Shown in pieces: positions 25,964-35,597 of a stretch of 64,000 nt of DNA. Source of the stretch: Hymenobacter sp. HSC-4F20 (GTDB lineage: Bacteria > Bacteroidota > Bacteroidia > Cytophagales > Hymenobacteraceae); the NCBI RefSeq assembly GCF_019599275.1, contig NZ_JAHZTD010000002.1, positions 1,364,001 to 1,428,000 on the forward strand. The letters run 5' to 3'. Within the stretch, counting starts at the first letter, position 1. Every line of letters begins with the position of its first letter. The translations under genes and the position numbers were made by a program. Below the pieces are notes generated by a model, which was not told the DNA's origin, did no database searches, and was given only the letters and a program-made list of their open reading frames with translations.

Positions 25964-26704
25964 GTGCGCACGTTCTCTCTTGATATCGGTAATACAGCGG
26001 TTAAGTACGGCTGCTTTGAGGCAGATGAGTTACTGGAATCGGCTGCGGGGCAGACGGCCGCGCAAGTGCGGGCAGCAGTAGCTAGGTGGCAACCCGAGCA
26101 TGTGATCGTAGCCTCTGTGGCCGAGCCTACTGCGCAGTGGGCAGCCGAACTCCAGGCCCTGGTACCCGGTAGGGTAGTAGAGTTCGTACCGGCAACTACG
26201 GCACTGCCTATCCGAAATGGGTATGCCACCCCGCATACCCTGGGCGCCGACCGATTGGCGGCGGCGGTGGGTGCCGCGTGGCTGCTGCCCGGCCGCGACG
26301 TCGTGATTATAGATGCGGGCACGGCCATCAAGTGCGACCTGGTAGAAGGCGGCCACACCTTCCGCGGAGGAAGCATTGCCCCGGGCCTAAGCATGCGCTT
26401 TCAGGCTCTGCATACGTTTACTGGCCGGTTGCCGTTACTCAGCCACCACGCAACGGAGGGGCAGGTCCCTCTGATCGGAACCGATACCGAGTCGGCCATT
26501 CGGAGCGGAGTAGTCAACGGGGCTGTGGCGGAAGTGCAGGGGCTGCTGGCCGAATACCAGGCCAAGTTTCCCCGGCTCGCCGTGGTACTGGCCGGGGGCG
26601 ATACCGCTTTTTTCCGCACCCGACTGAAAGGACCTATCTTTGTTATTCCGGAGCTCGTGCTGATGGGGCTCAACCGAATTTTAGTACACCATGTCTCAAC
26701 CTAA
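25964..26704 (+). CDS. coaX: Type III pantothenate kinase
   Basis: First step of coenzyme A synthesis: phosphorylates pantothenate. 246 residues if started at GTG 25964, which gives MRTFSLDIGNT, the usual N-terminus with the phosphate-binding DIGNT. Other conserved marks are TLGADRLAAAVGA (catalytic Asp), IIDAGTAIKCD and FRGGSIAPGLSMRFQAL. The frame runs open upstream to 25844, but that sequence has no family resemblance. Its 3' end overlaps the next gene by 14 bases, suggesting translational coupling. panC and panD, the preceding pathway steps, lie 25 kb away in this window. Confidence 0.93.
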   Translation: MRTFSLDIGNTAVKYGCFEADELLESAAGQTAAQVRAAVARWQPEHVIVASVAEPTAQWAAELQALVPGRVVEFVPATTALPIRNGYATPHTLGADRLAAAVGAAWLLPGRDVVIIDAGTAIKCDLVEGGHTFRGGSIAPGLSMRFQALHTFTGRLPLLSHHATEGQVPLIGTDTESAIRSGVVNGAVAEVQGLLAEYQAKFPRLAVVLAGGDTAFFRTRLKGPIFVIPELVLMGLNRILVHHVST

Positions 26705-28043
26705 CTTCACCGGTCTGGCCGGTGGTCTTTCGCTGCTGGGCTTGCTGGTAGCTTCGCCAGCCGTACTGGGGCAGGGCCTCGGTAACTCGCCTTACTCGCG
26801 CCTGGGCCTGGGCGACGCCAGCCTGAACGCCGGCGGGGTACGGCAAATGGGAATGGGTGGCATTGGGGTGGCTGCGCCTAATAGCGTGAACGTCAACGAA
26901 ATCAACCCGGCGCTGGTGTATTACACGTCCCGGACTACATTTGAGGGCGGCTACACGGGGCAGTTCAAAACTCTGCGTAACACAGTCAGCCGGCAGCGCA
27001 CGGGTTCGGCCAATCTGGGCTACCTCGCCCTGGCCGTGCCCATCAACCGGCGCTGGGCCGGGGCCATCGGCTTGAAACCGTATAGTACCGTCGACTACGA
27101 ATCGACTACGTTGGACAACAGCGTAATCGGCGACCCGACAGCGCAGGTAGAAAAGCAGTACAAAGGCAGCGGCGGGTTAGCTGAAGCCTACATGACCCAC
27201 GCCGTTCGGTTGGCTAAGGGCCTAGCCGTTGGGGTATCGGCAGGGTACGTGTTCGGCAGCATTGATCAAGAGGCTGGCACGCGCATTGGCACCAGTACGT
27301 TGGCGGTGGACCTGGCTGATAAGGATATTTATCAACAGCACGTATACTACTCGGATTTTGCTTTTCGGGCGGGTGTGCACTACCGGGGGAAGTTTACCGA
27401 TAAGCTGAACTACAACCTCGGAGGTACCCATAGCTTCCGTACCAATCTCAACGGGCAGCGGAGCCTGAACATTCTCCGGCAGAATAGCGAAGGAATTCAG
27501 TCCTCAGCTACAGCTCTGGAAACTGACGCGCCTGGCCGGGCGCAGGTACCGGCGCTTACGCAGGTGGGCCTTAGCCTCGATAATAACCGGAGTTGGAGCG
27601 TAAGCGTGGAAGGTACCCGGCAGCAATGGTCACAGTTCCGCTCGTTCGGGGAGCAGGGTGGCACGGCAGGGGTGCCACTCAGCGACACGTACCGTGTGGG
27701 CCTGGGTGGGGAGCTAACCCCGGATGCTACCTCCGTAGACAGCTACTTTAAGCGCGTAACCTACCGCGCCGGCCTGAGCCTGGCCCAGTTGCCCTACCGG
27801 CCCGGGGGCAGCACCCTCTACGACCGCTCGGTAAGCTGGGGCTTTGCCTTGCCGCTGCCTACCGCCACACCGCTTGATGCTACAACTATTAGCCTGGCCT
27901 TCATTTATGGGCAACGTGGCAATACCAACGTGCTGCAACTTCCCGACGGCTCCCTGGAACGCAATGTAAAGGAAGACTACGTGCGGATGCAGCTGGGCGT
28001 AACGCTCAATAACCGCTGGTTTATCAAGCGCCGCATCGAATAA
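26691..28043 (+). CDS. Outer-membrane beta-barrel protein (FadL/PorV-like)
   Basis: 450 residues with a signal peptide ending at AVLGQ. The mature start GNSPYSRLGLGD and RQMGMGGIGVAAPNS resemble the OmpP1/FadL-like and PorV-like barrel proteins of Bacteroidota. The rest alternates hydrophobic and polar residues with aromatic strand ends, as expected for a ~14-strand barrel. The cargo is unknown. It overlaps coaX and is followed by lptC 16 bases later. This coaX-barrel-lptC-PpiD order fits an envelope-biogenesis operon. Confidence 0.83.
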   Translation: MSQPNFTGLAGGLSLLGLLVASPAVLGQGLGNSPYSRLGLGDASLNAGGVRQMGMGGIGVAAPNSVNVNEINPALVYYTSRTTFEGGYTGQFKTLRNTVSRQRTGSANLGYLALAVPINRRWAGAIGLKPYSTVDYESTTLDNSVIGDPTAQVEKQYKGSGGLAEAYMTHAVRLAKGLAVGVSAGYVFGSIDQEAGTRIGTSTLAVDLADKDIYQQHVYYSDFAFRAGVHYRGKFTDKLNYNLGGTHSFRTNLNGQRSLNILRQNSEGIQSSATALETDAPGRAQVPALTQVGLSLDNNRSWSVSVEGTRQQWSQFRSFGEQGGTAGVPLSDTYRVGLGGELTPDATSVDSYFKRVTYRAGLSLAQLPYRPGGSTLYDRSVSWGFALPLPTATPLDATTISLAFIYGQRGNTNVLQLPDGSLERNVKEDYVRMQLGVTLNNRWFIKRRIE

Positions 28044-28059
28044 GAAGACAGCTGCCATC

Positions 28060-28650
28060 ATGATGCAAGGCCATTACCACTGCCTGGTGCTAGGAATGCT
28101 GCTCAGCAGCGCATTGGTGGGTTGCCACCACCGTGATGAGGAGGTAGTAGCCAAAAAGACGACCTACACGGGGCCGTTCATGGAAACCCGCGACTTGTCG
28201 ATGATAGTCAGTGATTCCGCCAAGCTCCGGGTCCGGCTAACTTCGCCGCTCCGGCAGGACTTCGAGAATAGTAATCAGATTTACCCGAAGGGAGTTAAAA
28301 TCACCTTCCTGGCTGAAGACGGCCGTACGGTCGTCAACACCATTACGGGTAACTACGGCCTCTATGAGAAAAATAAAAACCTCTACACGCTGCGAGGTAA
28401 CGTGCAGGTAACCAACGTGCCCAAGCAGCAGAGCATGAATACTGAGGAAGCTTTCTTTGATCAGAACAAGGCCCTGATCTATACCAAGAAAGAAACCGAA
28501 ATCCGGGTTACTACCCCCACTGAGGTACTGACCGGGCGCGGCCTGACGGCCAACCAGGACTTCTCGCTCTACAGCATCCTCGATCCTACTGGCGTTTTCA
28601 CCCTTCAAAACGCGCCCAAGGCTAATCCTGCCCCGGCTGCTACCCGCTGA
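28060..28650 (+). CDS. lptC: LPS export ABC transporter periplasmic protein LptC
   Basis: 196 residues, membrane-attached periplasmic link that passes lipopolysaccharide from the LptBFG pump to LptA. An N-terminal lipobox (LVGC, Cys22) predicts lipid anchoring, unlike the transmembrane anchor of E. coli LptC. The beta-jellyroll is visible as TRDLSMIVSDSAKLRVRLTS, FLAEDGRTVVNTITGNYGLY and the late LTGRGLTANQDF. The ATPase partner lptB is ~10 kb downstream. It is followed 7 bases later by a small membrane protein gene. Confidence 0.88.
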   Translation: MMQGHYHCLVLGMLLSSALVGCHHRDEEVVAKKTTYTGPFMETRDLSMIVSDSAKLRVRLTSPLRQDFENSNQIYPKGVKITFLAEDGRTVVNTITGNYGLYEKNKNLYTLRGNVQVTNVPKQQSMNTEEAFFDQNKALIYTKKETEIRVTTPTEVLTGRGLTANQDFSLYSILDPTGVFTLQNAPKANPAPAATR

Positions 28651-28657
28651 TTACTGC

Positions 28658-28924
28658 ATGAAACGTTTCTGGGACCCTGGCATCAGCCGCACTATTCTGT
28701 TTGTTCTGGGGGTAGTAACCTTTGTTATTGCCTCCTACCAGACCCTGGTAACGGGCAATATGGAAGGCCTCTACCAAAATTACTGGCTGTTCATGCTGTC
28801 CTTCGGGGCCATTATCTGGCTGCGCTACCTCCGCCAGCAGGACAAGATTGCCGCCGCGGAGGCCGAGGCTGCCCGCAAGGCCGCCGAAGCTGCCGCGAAA
28901 AAGCCCGCCAAGAAGAAACGCTAG
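28658..28924 (+). CDS. Small two-helix membrane protein with Ala/Lys-rich tail
   Basis: 88 residues: two transmembrane segments (TILFVLGVVTFVIASYQTL and LFMLSFGAIIWLRYL) and a charged helical tail of Ala, Glu and Lys ending KKPAKKKR. No family I recognise by function, but the position between lptC and a PpiD-like chaperone suggests an envelope role. Seven bases separate it from lptC, so it is probably in the same operon. Confidence 0.75.
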   Translation: MKRFWDPGISRTILFVLGVVTFVIASYQTLVTGNMEGLYQNYWLFMLSFGAIIWLRYLRQQDKIAAAEAEAARKAAEAAAKKPAKKKR

Positions 28925-28987
28925 CCACCCACAGGCTCTGCCCGTTACCCAACGGGTAGTGCGTATCTGCAAGAAAATCACCGTAAT

Positions 28988-29020
28988 AAAGCCTTTTCTG
29001 GTAGTCCGGAAAAGGCTTTT
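28988..29020 (+). terminator. Intrinsic terminator closing the coaX-lptC operon
   Basis: AAAGCCTTTTC (28988-28998) pairs with 29009-29019 and ends in TTTT. Confidence 0.85.
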
Positions 29021-29156
29021 CGCAGTATCTGGCCAGCTCCGCCCTTTGTGGTTGGCTCACTTGGCCAAGCCGGGGGGATTTGATTACCAAATCCCCATGT
29101 TTTTTGGTTATTTTGCGCCTCTTTCCACTTTTCTTACCGCGCTTCTTATCAAGTAA

Positions 29157-31286
29157 ATGGCATTAATTAACACGATTCGAGAAAAATCGGGCTGGGCAGT
29201 CGGGGCCATCATCATCGGCCTGCTGCTCTTTATGCTGGGAGGAGACTTCCTGTACGGCCGAAACAGCTTCTTCGGCAAGAACGATCTGACGGTCGGCGAA
29301 ATTGCCGGTGAGAAGGTGGAGTACGATGACTTCAACGCGACTCTGGAGCAGGCCAAGCAGGCCTTCATCGCCCAGCAGCAGCGCCAGCCCGACGAGCAAG
29401 CCCTGGGCTACCTGCGCGACCAGGCCTGGAACCAGACCATCTACCGCATTGCCTTTCAGCAGGAGTTCGACAAGCTGGGCCTGAAAGTCTCCGACGAAGA
29501 GCTGACTGATATGGTGCAGGGCAACAATGTGCACCCCAGCATCCGTCAGGCTTTCACTGACCCGGCTACCGGTCAGTTTGACCGCAACAAGGTAATTGAG
29601 TACCTGCGCAACCTCGATAAGCTGCCGCCCCAGGCTCAGGATGCCTTTCGCAATTTCGAAGCCAACCTCGGTCCGGAGCGCCTGGCTACCAAGTACAACA
29701 ACCTGCTGAAGCTGAGCACCTACGTAACGGCGGCGGAGGCCAAACGCTTTGATGAGGGCCAGAATACCCGCGCCTCTGTACGCTACCTCATGGTGCCTTA
29801 TTTCACCGTTTCCGACTCGAGCGTGAAAGTAAGCGACGACCAGCTGCAGGCTTACCTGGATAAGAACAAGGGCCGCTACAAGGTGGAAGACGGCCGCAGT
29901 ATCGAGTACGTATCGATTCCGGTAACGGCCTCGGTGGAAGACAGCGCCGCCGTGCGCAAAACTGTTGATGAGCTGGCTAACCAGTTTGCTTCGGCTCCGG
30001 TGGACTCGGCCTTCGTGAAGCTGAACTCTGAAACCCCCACTAGCCCCACCTACCTTTCGCCGGCCGACATGCCCGAGAAGCTGCGTGCCCAGCTACCCCT
30101 GCAGGTAGGGAAAGTGTATGGACCCTACGCCGAGAACGGCACCTACTCGCTCTACAAAGTATCGGGCCAGAAAGCTGGCGCGCAAGCTGCCGCCCGGGCC
30201 AGTCACATCCTGATCAAGCCCGAGGGCACTACCCCGGAGGCCGATGCCGCTGCCAAAGCCAAGGCGACAGAAGTACTGAATAAGATCAAAGGGGGTGCCG
30301 ATTTCGCCGCCATGGCCCGCCAGTACGGCACCGATGGTACCACCGCCACCGGCGGCGACCTGGGCTGGTTCCAGCAGGGCCGCATGGTGCCCGAGTTCGA
30401 GAAGGCCGTATTTGGGGCTACCTCGGCTGGCCTGCTGCCTGCGCCGGTAAAAACTTCGTTTGGGTACCACGTTATCAAAATTACCGCTCCCAAGACCTCC
30501 CAGACCTATCAGGTAGCCACGGTGCAGAAGAGCATCCAACCCACTGATGCTACCCGCGACGCCGCCTACCAGAAAGCCCAGGCCCTGAAAGGCGAGGCTA
30601 CGGATTTAGAATCGTTCCGCGCGGCTGTGGCCAAGGACAAGAGCCTGCAGAAGGTAGAAGCCAAGGGTCTCGGCCGCGGCGACCAGGCCATAAACAATAT
30701 TCAAGGTGCCCGCTCTATTGTACGCTGGGCCTATGGCTTCAACCCCGAGGGTGAGCCCACGAAAGTAGGGGACGTGTCGCGGGTGTTTGACGACGTAGGC
30801 GACCAGTACGTTATTGCCGTCCTGACCGGCGAGCGGACCAAAGGCACGGCCGACGTGGCCAGCATAAAGCCGGAAATTACGGCCCTGGTGCGCAATGAGC
30901 TGAAGGCCGAGCAGATCATGAAAAAACTAAATGCCTCGAAGGGTACCCTGGAGCAAATTGCCCAGGCTTATGGCAACGGTGCCCAGGTGAAAACGGCCGA
31001 TGGGGTAGTGCTAGGCCAAGGGCTGCTCCCAGGCCTGGGCAACGAGCCCGTAGCTGTGGGCAAAGCCTTCGGTCTGAAGCCCGGCCAGAAGTCGGCCGCC
31101 TTTGCTGGTGAGCAGGGCGTCCTGATAGTGGAGCCCGTGAGCGTACAGCCCGCCACGGCCCCGACCGACGTGAAAGCCGTGCGGCAGCAGCTCACGGCCC
31201 AGCGCGCTGCCCGCACGGATGGCCTCACCTACGAAGCCATCAAGCAGCACGCTAACATCAAGGATAATCGCACGAAATTCTTCTAA
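29157..31286 (+). CDS. PpiD-like peptidylprolyl isomerase (SurA_N and parvulin domains)
   Basis: 709-residue periplasmic folding factor anchored in the inner membrane by one N-terminal helix (AVGAIIIGLLLFMLGG). SurA_N-type chaperone segments follow (EIAGEKVEYDDFNATLEQ, LGLKVSDEELTDMV). A parvulin domain occupies about residues 348-441 (ASHILIKPEG, ADFAAMARQYG, GGDLGWFQQGRMVPEFE, FGYHVIKI). The C-terminal ~200 residues form a second, more divergent substrate-binding part. It helps fold outer-membrane proteins such as the upstream barrel. It has its own upstream region with a terminator before it and another after it. Confidence 0.93.
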   Translation: MALINTIREKSGWAVGAIIIGLLLFMLGGDFLYGRNSFFGKNDLTVGEIAGEKVEYDDFNATLEQAKQAFIAQQQRQPDEQALGYLRDQAWNQTIYRIAFQQEFDKLGLKVSDEELTDMVQGNNVHPSIRQAFTDPATGQFDRNKVIEYLRNLDKLPPQAQDAFRNFEANLGPERLATKYNNLLKLSTYVTAAEAKRFDEGQNTRASVRYLMVPYFTVSDSSVKVSDDQLQAYLDKNKGRYKVEDGRSIEYVSIPVTASVEDSAAVRKTVDELANQFASAPVDSAFVKLNSETPTSPTYLSPADMPEKLRAQLPLQVGKVYGPYAENGTYSLYKVSGQKAGAQAAARASHILIKPEGTTPEADAAAKAKATEVLNKIKGGADFAAMARQYGTDGTTATGGDLGWFQQGRMVPEFEKAVFGATSAGLLPAPVKTSFGYHVIKITAPKTSQTYQVATVQKSIQPTDATRDAAYQKAQALKGEATDLESFRAAVAKDKSLQKVEAKGLGRGDQAINNIQGARSIVRWAYGFNPEGEPTKVGDVSRVFDDVGDQYVIAVLTGERTKGTADVASIKPEITALVRNELKAEQIMKKLNASKGTLEQIAQAYGNGAQVKTADGVVLGQGLLPGLGNEPVAVGKAFGLKPGQKSAAFAGEQGVLIVEPVSVQPATAPTDVKAVRQQLTAQRAARTDGLTYEAIKQHANIKDNRTKFF

Positions 31287-31303
31287 CCGACCTCGTGCTT
31301 CAT

Positions 31304-31347
31304 ACAAGCAAAAGGGCCGTACCTTAGGGTGCGGCCCTTTTGCTTGT
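31304..31347 (+). terminator. Intrinsic terminator after PpiD-like gene
   Basis: A perfect 16-bp stem, 31304-31319 with 31332-31347, contains AAAAGGGCCG and CGGCCCTTTT. Confidence 0.9.
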
Positions 31348-31490
31348 GGGGAAGGCAGAAGCTAGTGCCTTTATATGCCCTTATTGCGCAGCTAGTGCAG
31401 TGCAGACCGTTGGAGCATGAAACGCATCAGTTCATACCTTCCTCATTTCACCGCTCGGCACTCTGGCTCTGATCTTTTCGTTATGCGTGT

Positions 31491-33323
31491 ATGAATAAGT
31501 CGTTGCGTTTGGTTTTGGGGAAGAGTGCCTTGGCGGTGGTGTTGCTGACCACCACGCAGGCCGTAGCCCAGCAGGCAGAAGATAACACCGTACAGCTGGC
31601 GCGCGAGTATGAGCGCACCGGTGAGCACGAAAAAGCGGCTTATCTGTTTGGCCGCCTCCGTAGCGAGGAGCAGACGGCCCCCAACATCCTGCCCGATTAC
31701 CTGGCGGCTTTGCAGGCCCTACGCCGCGATAAGGACGCCGAGAAGCTGGTAAAGCGGGCCCAGCGCCAACAGCCTGGCAACTTGGCCCTGGGGGTTACCT
31801 TAGGACAGGTGTACGCTAAGGCCGGCGACGCGGCAACGGCACAAAAGCAGTGGGAGCGGGTAGTGGCGCAGCTGCAGAGCGCCCAGGTAGTGCCGGTAGC
31901 AACAGAGTTCCTGAAAGGTGGCTTGCCTGACTGGGCGGCCCGTACCTATCTGCACGGGCGGGAGTTGGCCAAAAACGAAACAGAATTCGCCCCCCAGCTT
32001 ATTCAGCTCTATACCCAGAGCGGACAGACGGAAAAGCTTATGAGCGAAACCCTGCGCTTGGTGCAGGACGACGAGCAGCAGCTTCCCTTTGTGCGCAACA
32101 TGCTGCAGAATACTCTGCAGGAAGACAAGGACTTTATAGCCTTGGAGAAAGAGCTGTTGGGCCTCGTGCAGAAATACCCGGAGCGAGGCGTTTACAGCGA
32201 ACTGCTGCTGTGGCTGCAGGTGCAGCGCCGCGACTTTACGGGGGCACTGGTGCAGGCCAAAGCCCTGGACCGCCGCGGCCGAACCGAGGGGCAGCGTGTG
32301 CTGGAGGTAGCCGAAATAGCCCGTCGTAATAAAGACTACGAAAGTGCCATCAGCGGCTACCAGTATCTGGTGCGCGAATACCGCGGCCGGCCTTACTATG
32401 CGCTGGCCCGGCAGCGCTTGGTGCAAACCCGCGAGGAGCAAGTGCGCACTACCTACCCCGTGAATGTAGCGCAGTTGCGAAGCCTACTGCAAGACTATCA
32501 GCAGGTGCTCACCGACCTGGGCCGCACACCCGAAACGGCACCCGTGCTGCGGAGTATGGCAGCGCTGCAGGCCTTTCAGCTCGATGAGAAGGAGGCAGCC
32601 ATCAAGCTGTTGCAGGAGGTTATTACTATGCCCCGCGCCAACCTGGACGTAGTGGATCAGGCTAAAATCGACTTGGCCGACATTTATCTACTGCGCGCCG
32701 AGCCCTGGGAAGCTACCCTACTGTACTCACAGGTAGAGAAGTCGCACAAGGATACACCGCTGGGCTACGACGCCAAGCTGCGCAACGCCCGCCTCAGCTA
32801 CTTCGCCGGTGATTTTAAGCTGGCTCAGAGCCACCTGGACATCCTGAAGCAGGCAACCAGCCGGGAAATAGCCAACGACGCCATGCAGCTCAGCCTGCTT
32901 ATTACTGATAACACGGCCATGGACACTGCCGGCGTGGCCCTGCGCGACTACGCCGCGGTGGAGCAGCTAGTATTCCAGAACAAGATTCCGGAGGCCCTAC
33001 GCGGCCTTGACGCCCTGTTGCAGAAATACCCCGGCCATGCCCTACAGGATGAAGCCTGGTACCTGAAGGCCCAGCTGCTGCGCCGTACCGGCGACTATGC
33101 CGGCGCTCTGAGTACACTAGAAAGCATCACGGCGAACCCTAAGTACGATGTGCTCAGCGACGACGCCCTGTTTCTGGCCGCCAGTATTCAGGAAGAAAAC
33201 CTGCGGGATGCTGGCAAAGCCCAGCAGCTCTATAATCAGGTACTGGTAAAGTACCCCGGCAGCATCTACGTAGCCGAGGCGCGCAAACGCTTCCGCAAGC
33301 TGCGCGGCGACGTAGTAAACTAA
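31491..33323 (+). CDS. Exported TPR-repeat protein
   Basis: 610 residues with a signal peptide (LAVVLLTTTQAVAQ) and then tetratricopeptide repeats throughout, e.g. ALRRDKDAEKLVKRAQRQQP, RNKDYESAISGYQYLVREY, DEAWYLKAQLLRRTGDYAGA and GKAQQLYNQVLVKYPGS. No catalytic domain. The protein is a scaffold for protein-protein contacts in the periplasm or outer-membrane face; its partner is unknown. The 3' part resembles the TPR domains of outer-membrane assembly lipoproteins. Confidence 0.85.
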   Translation: MNKSLRLVLGKSALAVVLLTTTQAVAQQAEDNTVQLAREYERTGEHEKAAYLFGRLRSEEQTAPNILPDYLAALQALRRDKDAEKLVKRAQRQQPGNLALGVTLGQVYAKAGDAATAQKQWERVVAQLQSAQVVPVATEFLKGGLPDWAARTYLHGRELAKNETEFAPQLIQLYTQSGQTEKLMSETLRLVQDDEQQLPFVRNMLQNTLQEDKDFIALEKELLGLVQKYPERGVYSELLLWLQVQRRDFTGALVQAKALDRRGRTEGQRVLEVAEIARRNKDYESAISGYQYLVREYRGRPYYALARQRLVQTREEQVRTTYPVNVAQLRSLLQDYQQVLTDLGRTPETAPVLRSMAALQAFQLDEKEAAIKLLQEVITMPRANLDVVDQAKIDLADIYLLRAEPWEATLLYSQVEKSHKDTPLGYDAKLRNARLSYFAGDFKLAQSHLDILKQATSREIANDAMQLSLLITDNTAMDTAGVALRDYAAVEQLVFQNKIPEALRGLDALLQKYPGHALQDEAWYLKAQLLRRTGDYAGALSTLESITANPKYDVLSDDALFLAASIQEENLRDAGKAQQLYNQVLVKYPGSIYVAEARKRFRKLRGDVVN

Positions 33324-33341
33324 GCGAGAAACCTAGCAGCG

Positions 33342-33388
33342 CCAAAGGAGCGGCCAAGCCTGTAATGCAGGCTTGGCCGCTCCTTTGG
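33342..33388. terminator. 21-bp perfect hairpin terminator
   Basis: 33342-33362 pairs with 33368-33388 without mismatch around TAATG. Confidence 0.88.
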
Positions 33389-33456
33389 TGTTAAAGGGTA
33401 CGAAACAAGAGCCTCGTCCCGCCTTACACCCACCAAGAGAATACCCAAACCATCTT

Positions 33457-33559
33457 GCTTTACTATTACAAACTATGCAATTCTAGTAAAGCAAACATAA
33501 CTTACGACGGTTCTTGATCTAATGCTTTACACTATAATAAAATAGTCAATGCGTAAAGC
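33457..33559. repeat. Two copies of GCTTTAC-N22-GTAAAGC inverted repeat
   Basis: GCTTTAC at 33457-33463 and 33524-33530 is each followed by GTAAAGC exactly 22 bases later (33486-33492 and 33553-33559). Both copies are followed by AA and a downstream ATAAC. They lie in the 460-base AT-rich gap (33389-33848) upstream of recJ, which has no other feature beyond a promoter box. Confidence 0.7.
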
Positions 33560-33808
33560 AAGCCAATAACGTGAACCCAGACAGATCATTGCTAGAATGG
33601 GTCGCCAGGCAGCGGTAGAGGGGTAGGATAGTATTTGCCAGTGATATAGCCGATCGAAGAGTGGTGCTCCGAACTAGGGTAGGGCTGCCGCTACGTGGCT
33701 GGTCGCGCAGCGCCGGCACCAGAACCGTCACTGAAACCTGCCGCTGGTTGCGGGCAAAATTCGCCGCTGTTGCTGCGAAATAGCCGCGGGAAGCGCCATT
33801 TTTCTTCG

Positions 33809-33816
33809 TACTTTTG
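33809..33816 (+). promoter_or_regulatory. Bacteroidota -7 promoter box for recJ
   Basis: TACTTTTG is a full match to TAnnTTTG, 32 bases before the ATG. Confidence 0.6.
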
Positions 33817-33848
33817 AAGATATAGCTCGTAGGAGCCCCGGCACAAGT

Positions 33849-35570
33849 ATGGAAAAACGATGGATTCGCAAGCCCGCGCCCGACGCTGAAAAAGTCCGGC
33901 ATTTGGCCGACGCCCTGCGCGTCAACGAGGCTATCATTACCCTCTTGTGCCAGCGGCAGGTGTGCAGCTTCGAGGAAGCCCGGGCCTATTTCCGGCCCTC
34001 CCTGGACTCGCTGCCCGACCCCTTGCTGATGCGTGACATGGACCGGGCCGTGGAGCGCTTGGTGCGGGCTCTGCACATGGGCGAACGGATCCTGGTGTTC
34101 GGCGATTATGATGTGGATGGGACAACCTCCGTGGCGTTGGTATACAGCTACCTGCGGCAGTTCTTCGGGGCCGAACGGGTCGATTACTACATCCCCGACC
34201 GCTATAAGGAAGGCTACGGCGTATCGGAAGCGGGCATTGATTTTGCCGTCGACTTCGGATATGAGTTGATTATTGCCCTTGACTGTGGGGTGAAGGCTGT
34301 GGAAAAGGTGGCGTATGCCACCCGGCGCGGCGTCGATTTTATCATCTGTGACCACCACTTACCCGGTGCCGATCTGCCGGCAGCGGTGGCCGTGCTGGAC
34401 CCCAAGCGCGCTGACTGCCCCTACCCGTTCAAGGAGCTGTCGGGCTGCGGGGTGGGGTTCAAGCTGATGCAGGCCCTGACCCAGCACCAGGGCTGGCCTG
34501 AGGAGGAACTTTATGAGTTGCTGGACCTAGTAGCTGTGAGCATTGCCGCCGATATTGTGCCTATCACCGGTGAGAACAGAACCCTTGCCTACCACGGCTT
34601 GCGTCTGATCAACGACCGGCTGCGGCCCCAGCGCCCCGGTCTGGATGCCCTACGGGAGCTGGCCGGTTTACAAACGGCCGAGCTGAACATTAGCAGCCTT
34701 GTGTTCGGCTTTGCGCCCCGTATTAACGCGGCCGGCCGCATGGGCGACGCGAAACGCTCAGTGGCCATGCTGCTGGCTGAAAGTACCGACGAAGCAAAAG
34801 AAAAAGCCGGGGTGGTAGATAAAACCAACCAGGAGCGCCGGGGCTTTGATACCAGCATCACGAAGGAGGCCCTGGAAATGATTGAGCAGGACGTTCTGCT
34901 GCGCACGGCCAGCACTACGGTGCTATTCAAGCAGGATTGGCACAAAGGCGTAGTGGGCATTGTGGCCTCGCGCTGCCTCGACAAGTACTACCGCCCCACC
35001 ATTATTCTCACCGAAAGCAATGGTAAAGCCACCGGCTCGGCCCGCTCAGTAGTCGGCTTTGATGTGCACCAGGCTATCGAGGAGTGCGCCGAGCTGCTGG
35101 ACCAGTTCGGGGGACATATGTACGCCGCTGGCCTCACGCTGCCCGTGGAAAACGTGCCCGCCTTCCGCGAGAAGTTCGAGCGGGTAGTAGCCGGCCGTAT
35201 TTTGCCCGAGCAGCTAATTCCGCCGGTTGAAATTGACCACGTGCTCCAGCTCAGCGACATCACGCCCTCCTTCTTTCGGCTCCTGAGCCAGATGGAACCC
35301 TTTGGGCCGGGCAACCCCAACCCCGTGTTCGCCTCCACCCTGGTGTACGCTACCCCCGACTCGGCCCGGATTGTAGGCAACTCTCACCTCAAACTCACCC
35401 TCACCCAGGATGGCCGCCATACCGTTGATGCCATTGGGTTTGGGCTGGGCGAGTACTACGAGCAAATCCGGCAGGGTCACCCGTTCAGCGTGTGCTATAC
35501 CGTGGAAATGAACGAGTTCCGGGGTGTGAAAAACCTGCAGCTGCGCGTGAAGGACATCCGCTGGGAGTAG
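33849..35570 (+). CDS. recJ: Single-stranded-DNA-specific exonuclease RecJ
   Basis: 5'-3' exonuclease acting on single-stranded DNA in recombination and mismatch repair; 573 residues, cytoplasmic. The DHH-family motifs are DYDVDGTTS near residue 86 and CDHHLP near 167. INAAGRMGDAKRSV, WHKGVVGIVASR and the DHHA1 glycine motif FGGHMYAAGL follow, and a C-terminal OB-like domain with GPGNPNPVF ends the protein. The antisense strand of its 5' half is open for a long distance but is not a gene. Confidence 0.96.
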   Translation: MEKRWIRKPAPDAEKVRHLADALRVNEAIITLLCQRQVCSFEEARAYFRPSLDSLPDPLLMRDMDRAVERLVRALHMGERILVFGDYDVDGTTSVALVYSYLRQFFGAERVDYYIPDRYKEGYGVSEAGIDFAVDFGYELIIALDCGVKAVEKVAYATRRGVDFIICDHHLPGADLPAAVAVLDPKRADCPYPFKELSGCGVGFKLMQALTQHQGWPEEELYELLDLVAVSIAADIVPITGENRTLAYHGLRLINDRLRPQRPGLDALRELAGLQTAELNISSLVFGFAPRINAAGRMGDAKRSVAMLLAESTDEAKEKAGVVDKTNQERRGFDTSITKEALEMIEQDVLLRTASTTVLFKQDWHKGVVGIVASRCLDKYYRPTIILTESNGKATGSARSVVGFDVHQAIEECAELLDQFGGHMYAAGLTLPVENVPAFREKFERVVAGRILPEQLIPPVEIDHVLQLSDITPSFFRLLSQMEPFGPGNPNPVFASTLVYATPDSARIVGNSHLKLTLTQDGRHTVDAIGFGLGEYYEQIRQGHPFSVCYTVEMNEFRGVKNLQLRVKDIRWE

Positions 35571-35597
35571 CAAGCTGCCCGCAGTAGCAGAGTAGCC

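Noticed and set aside
33546..34358. 270-codon minus-strand frame before and over recJ
   Set aside because: Mostly antisense to recJ and includes the AT-rich gap; no signal or motif.
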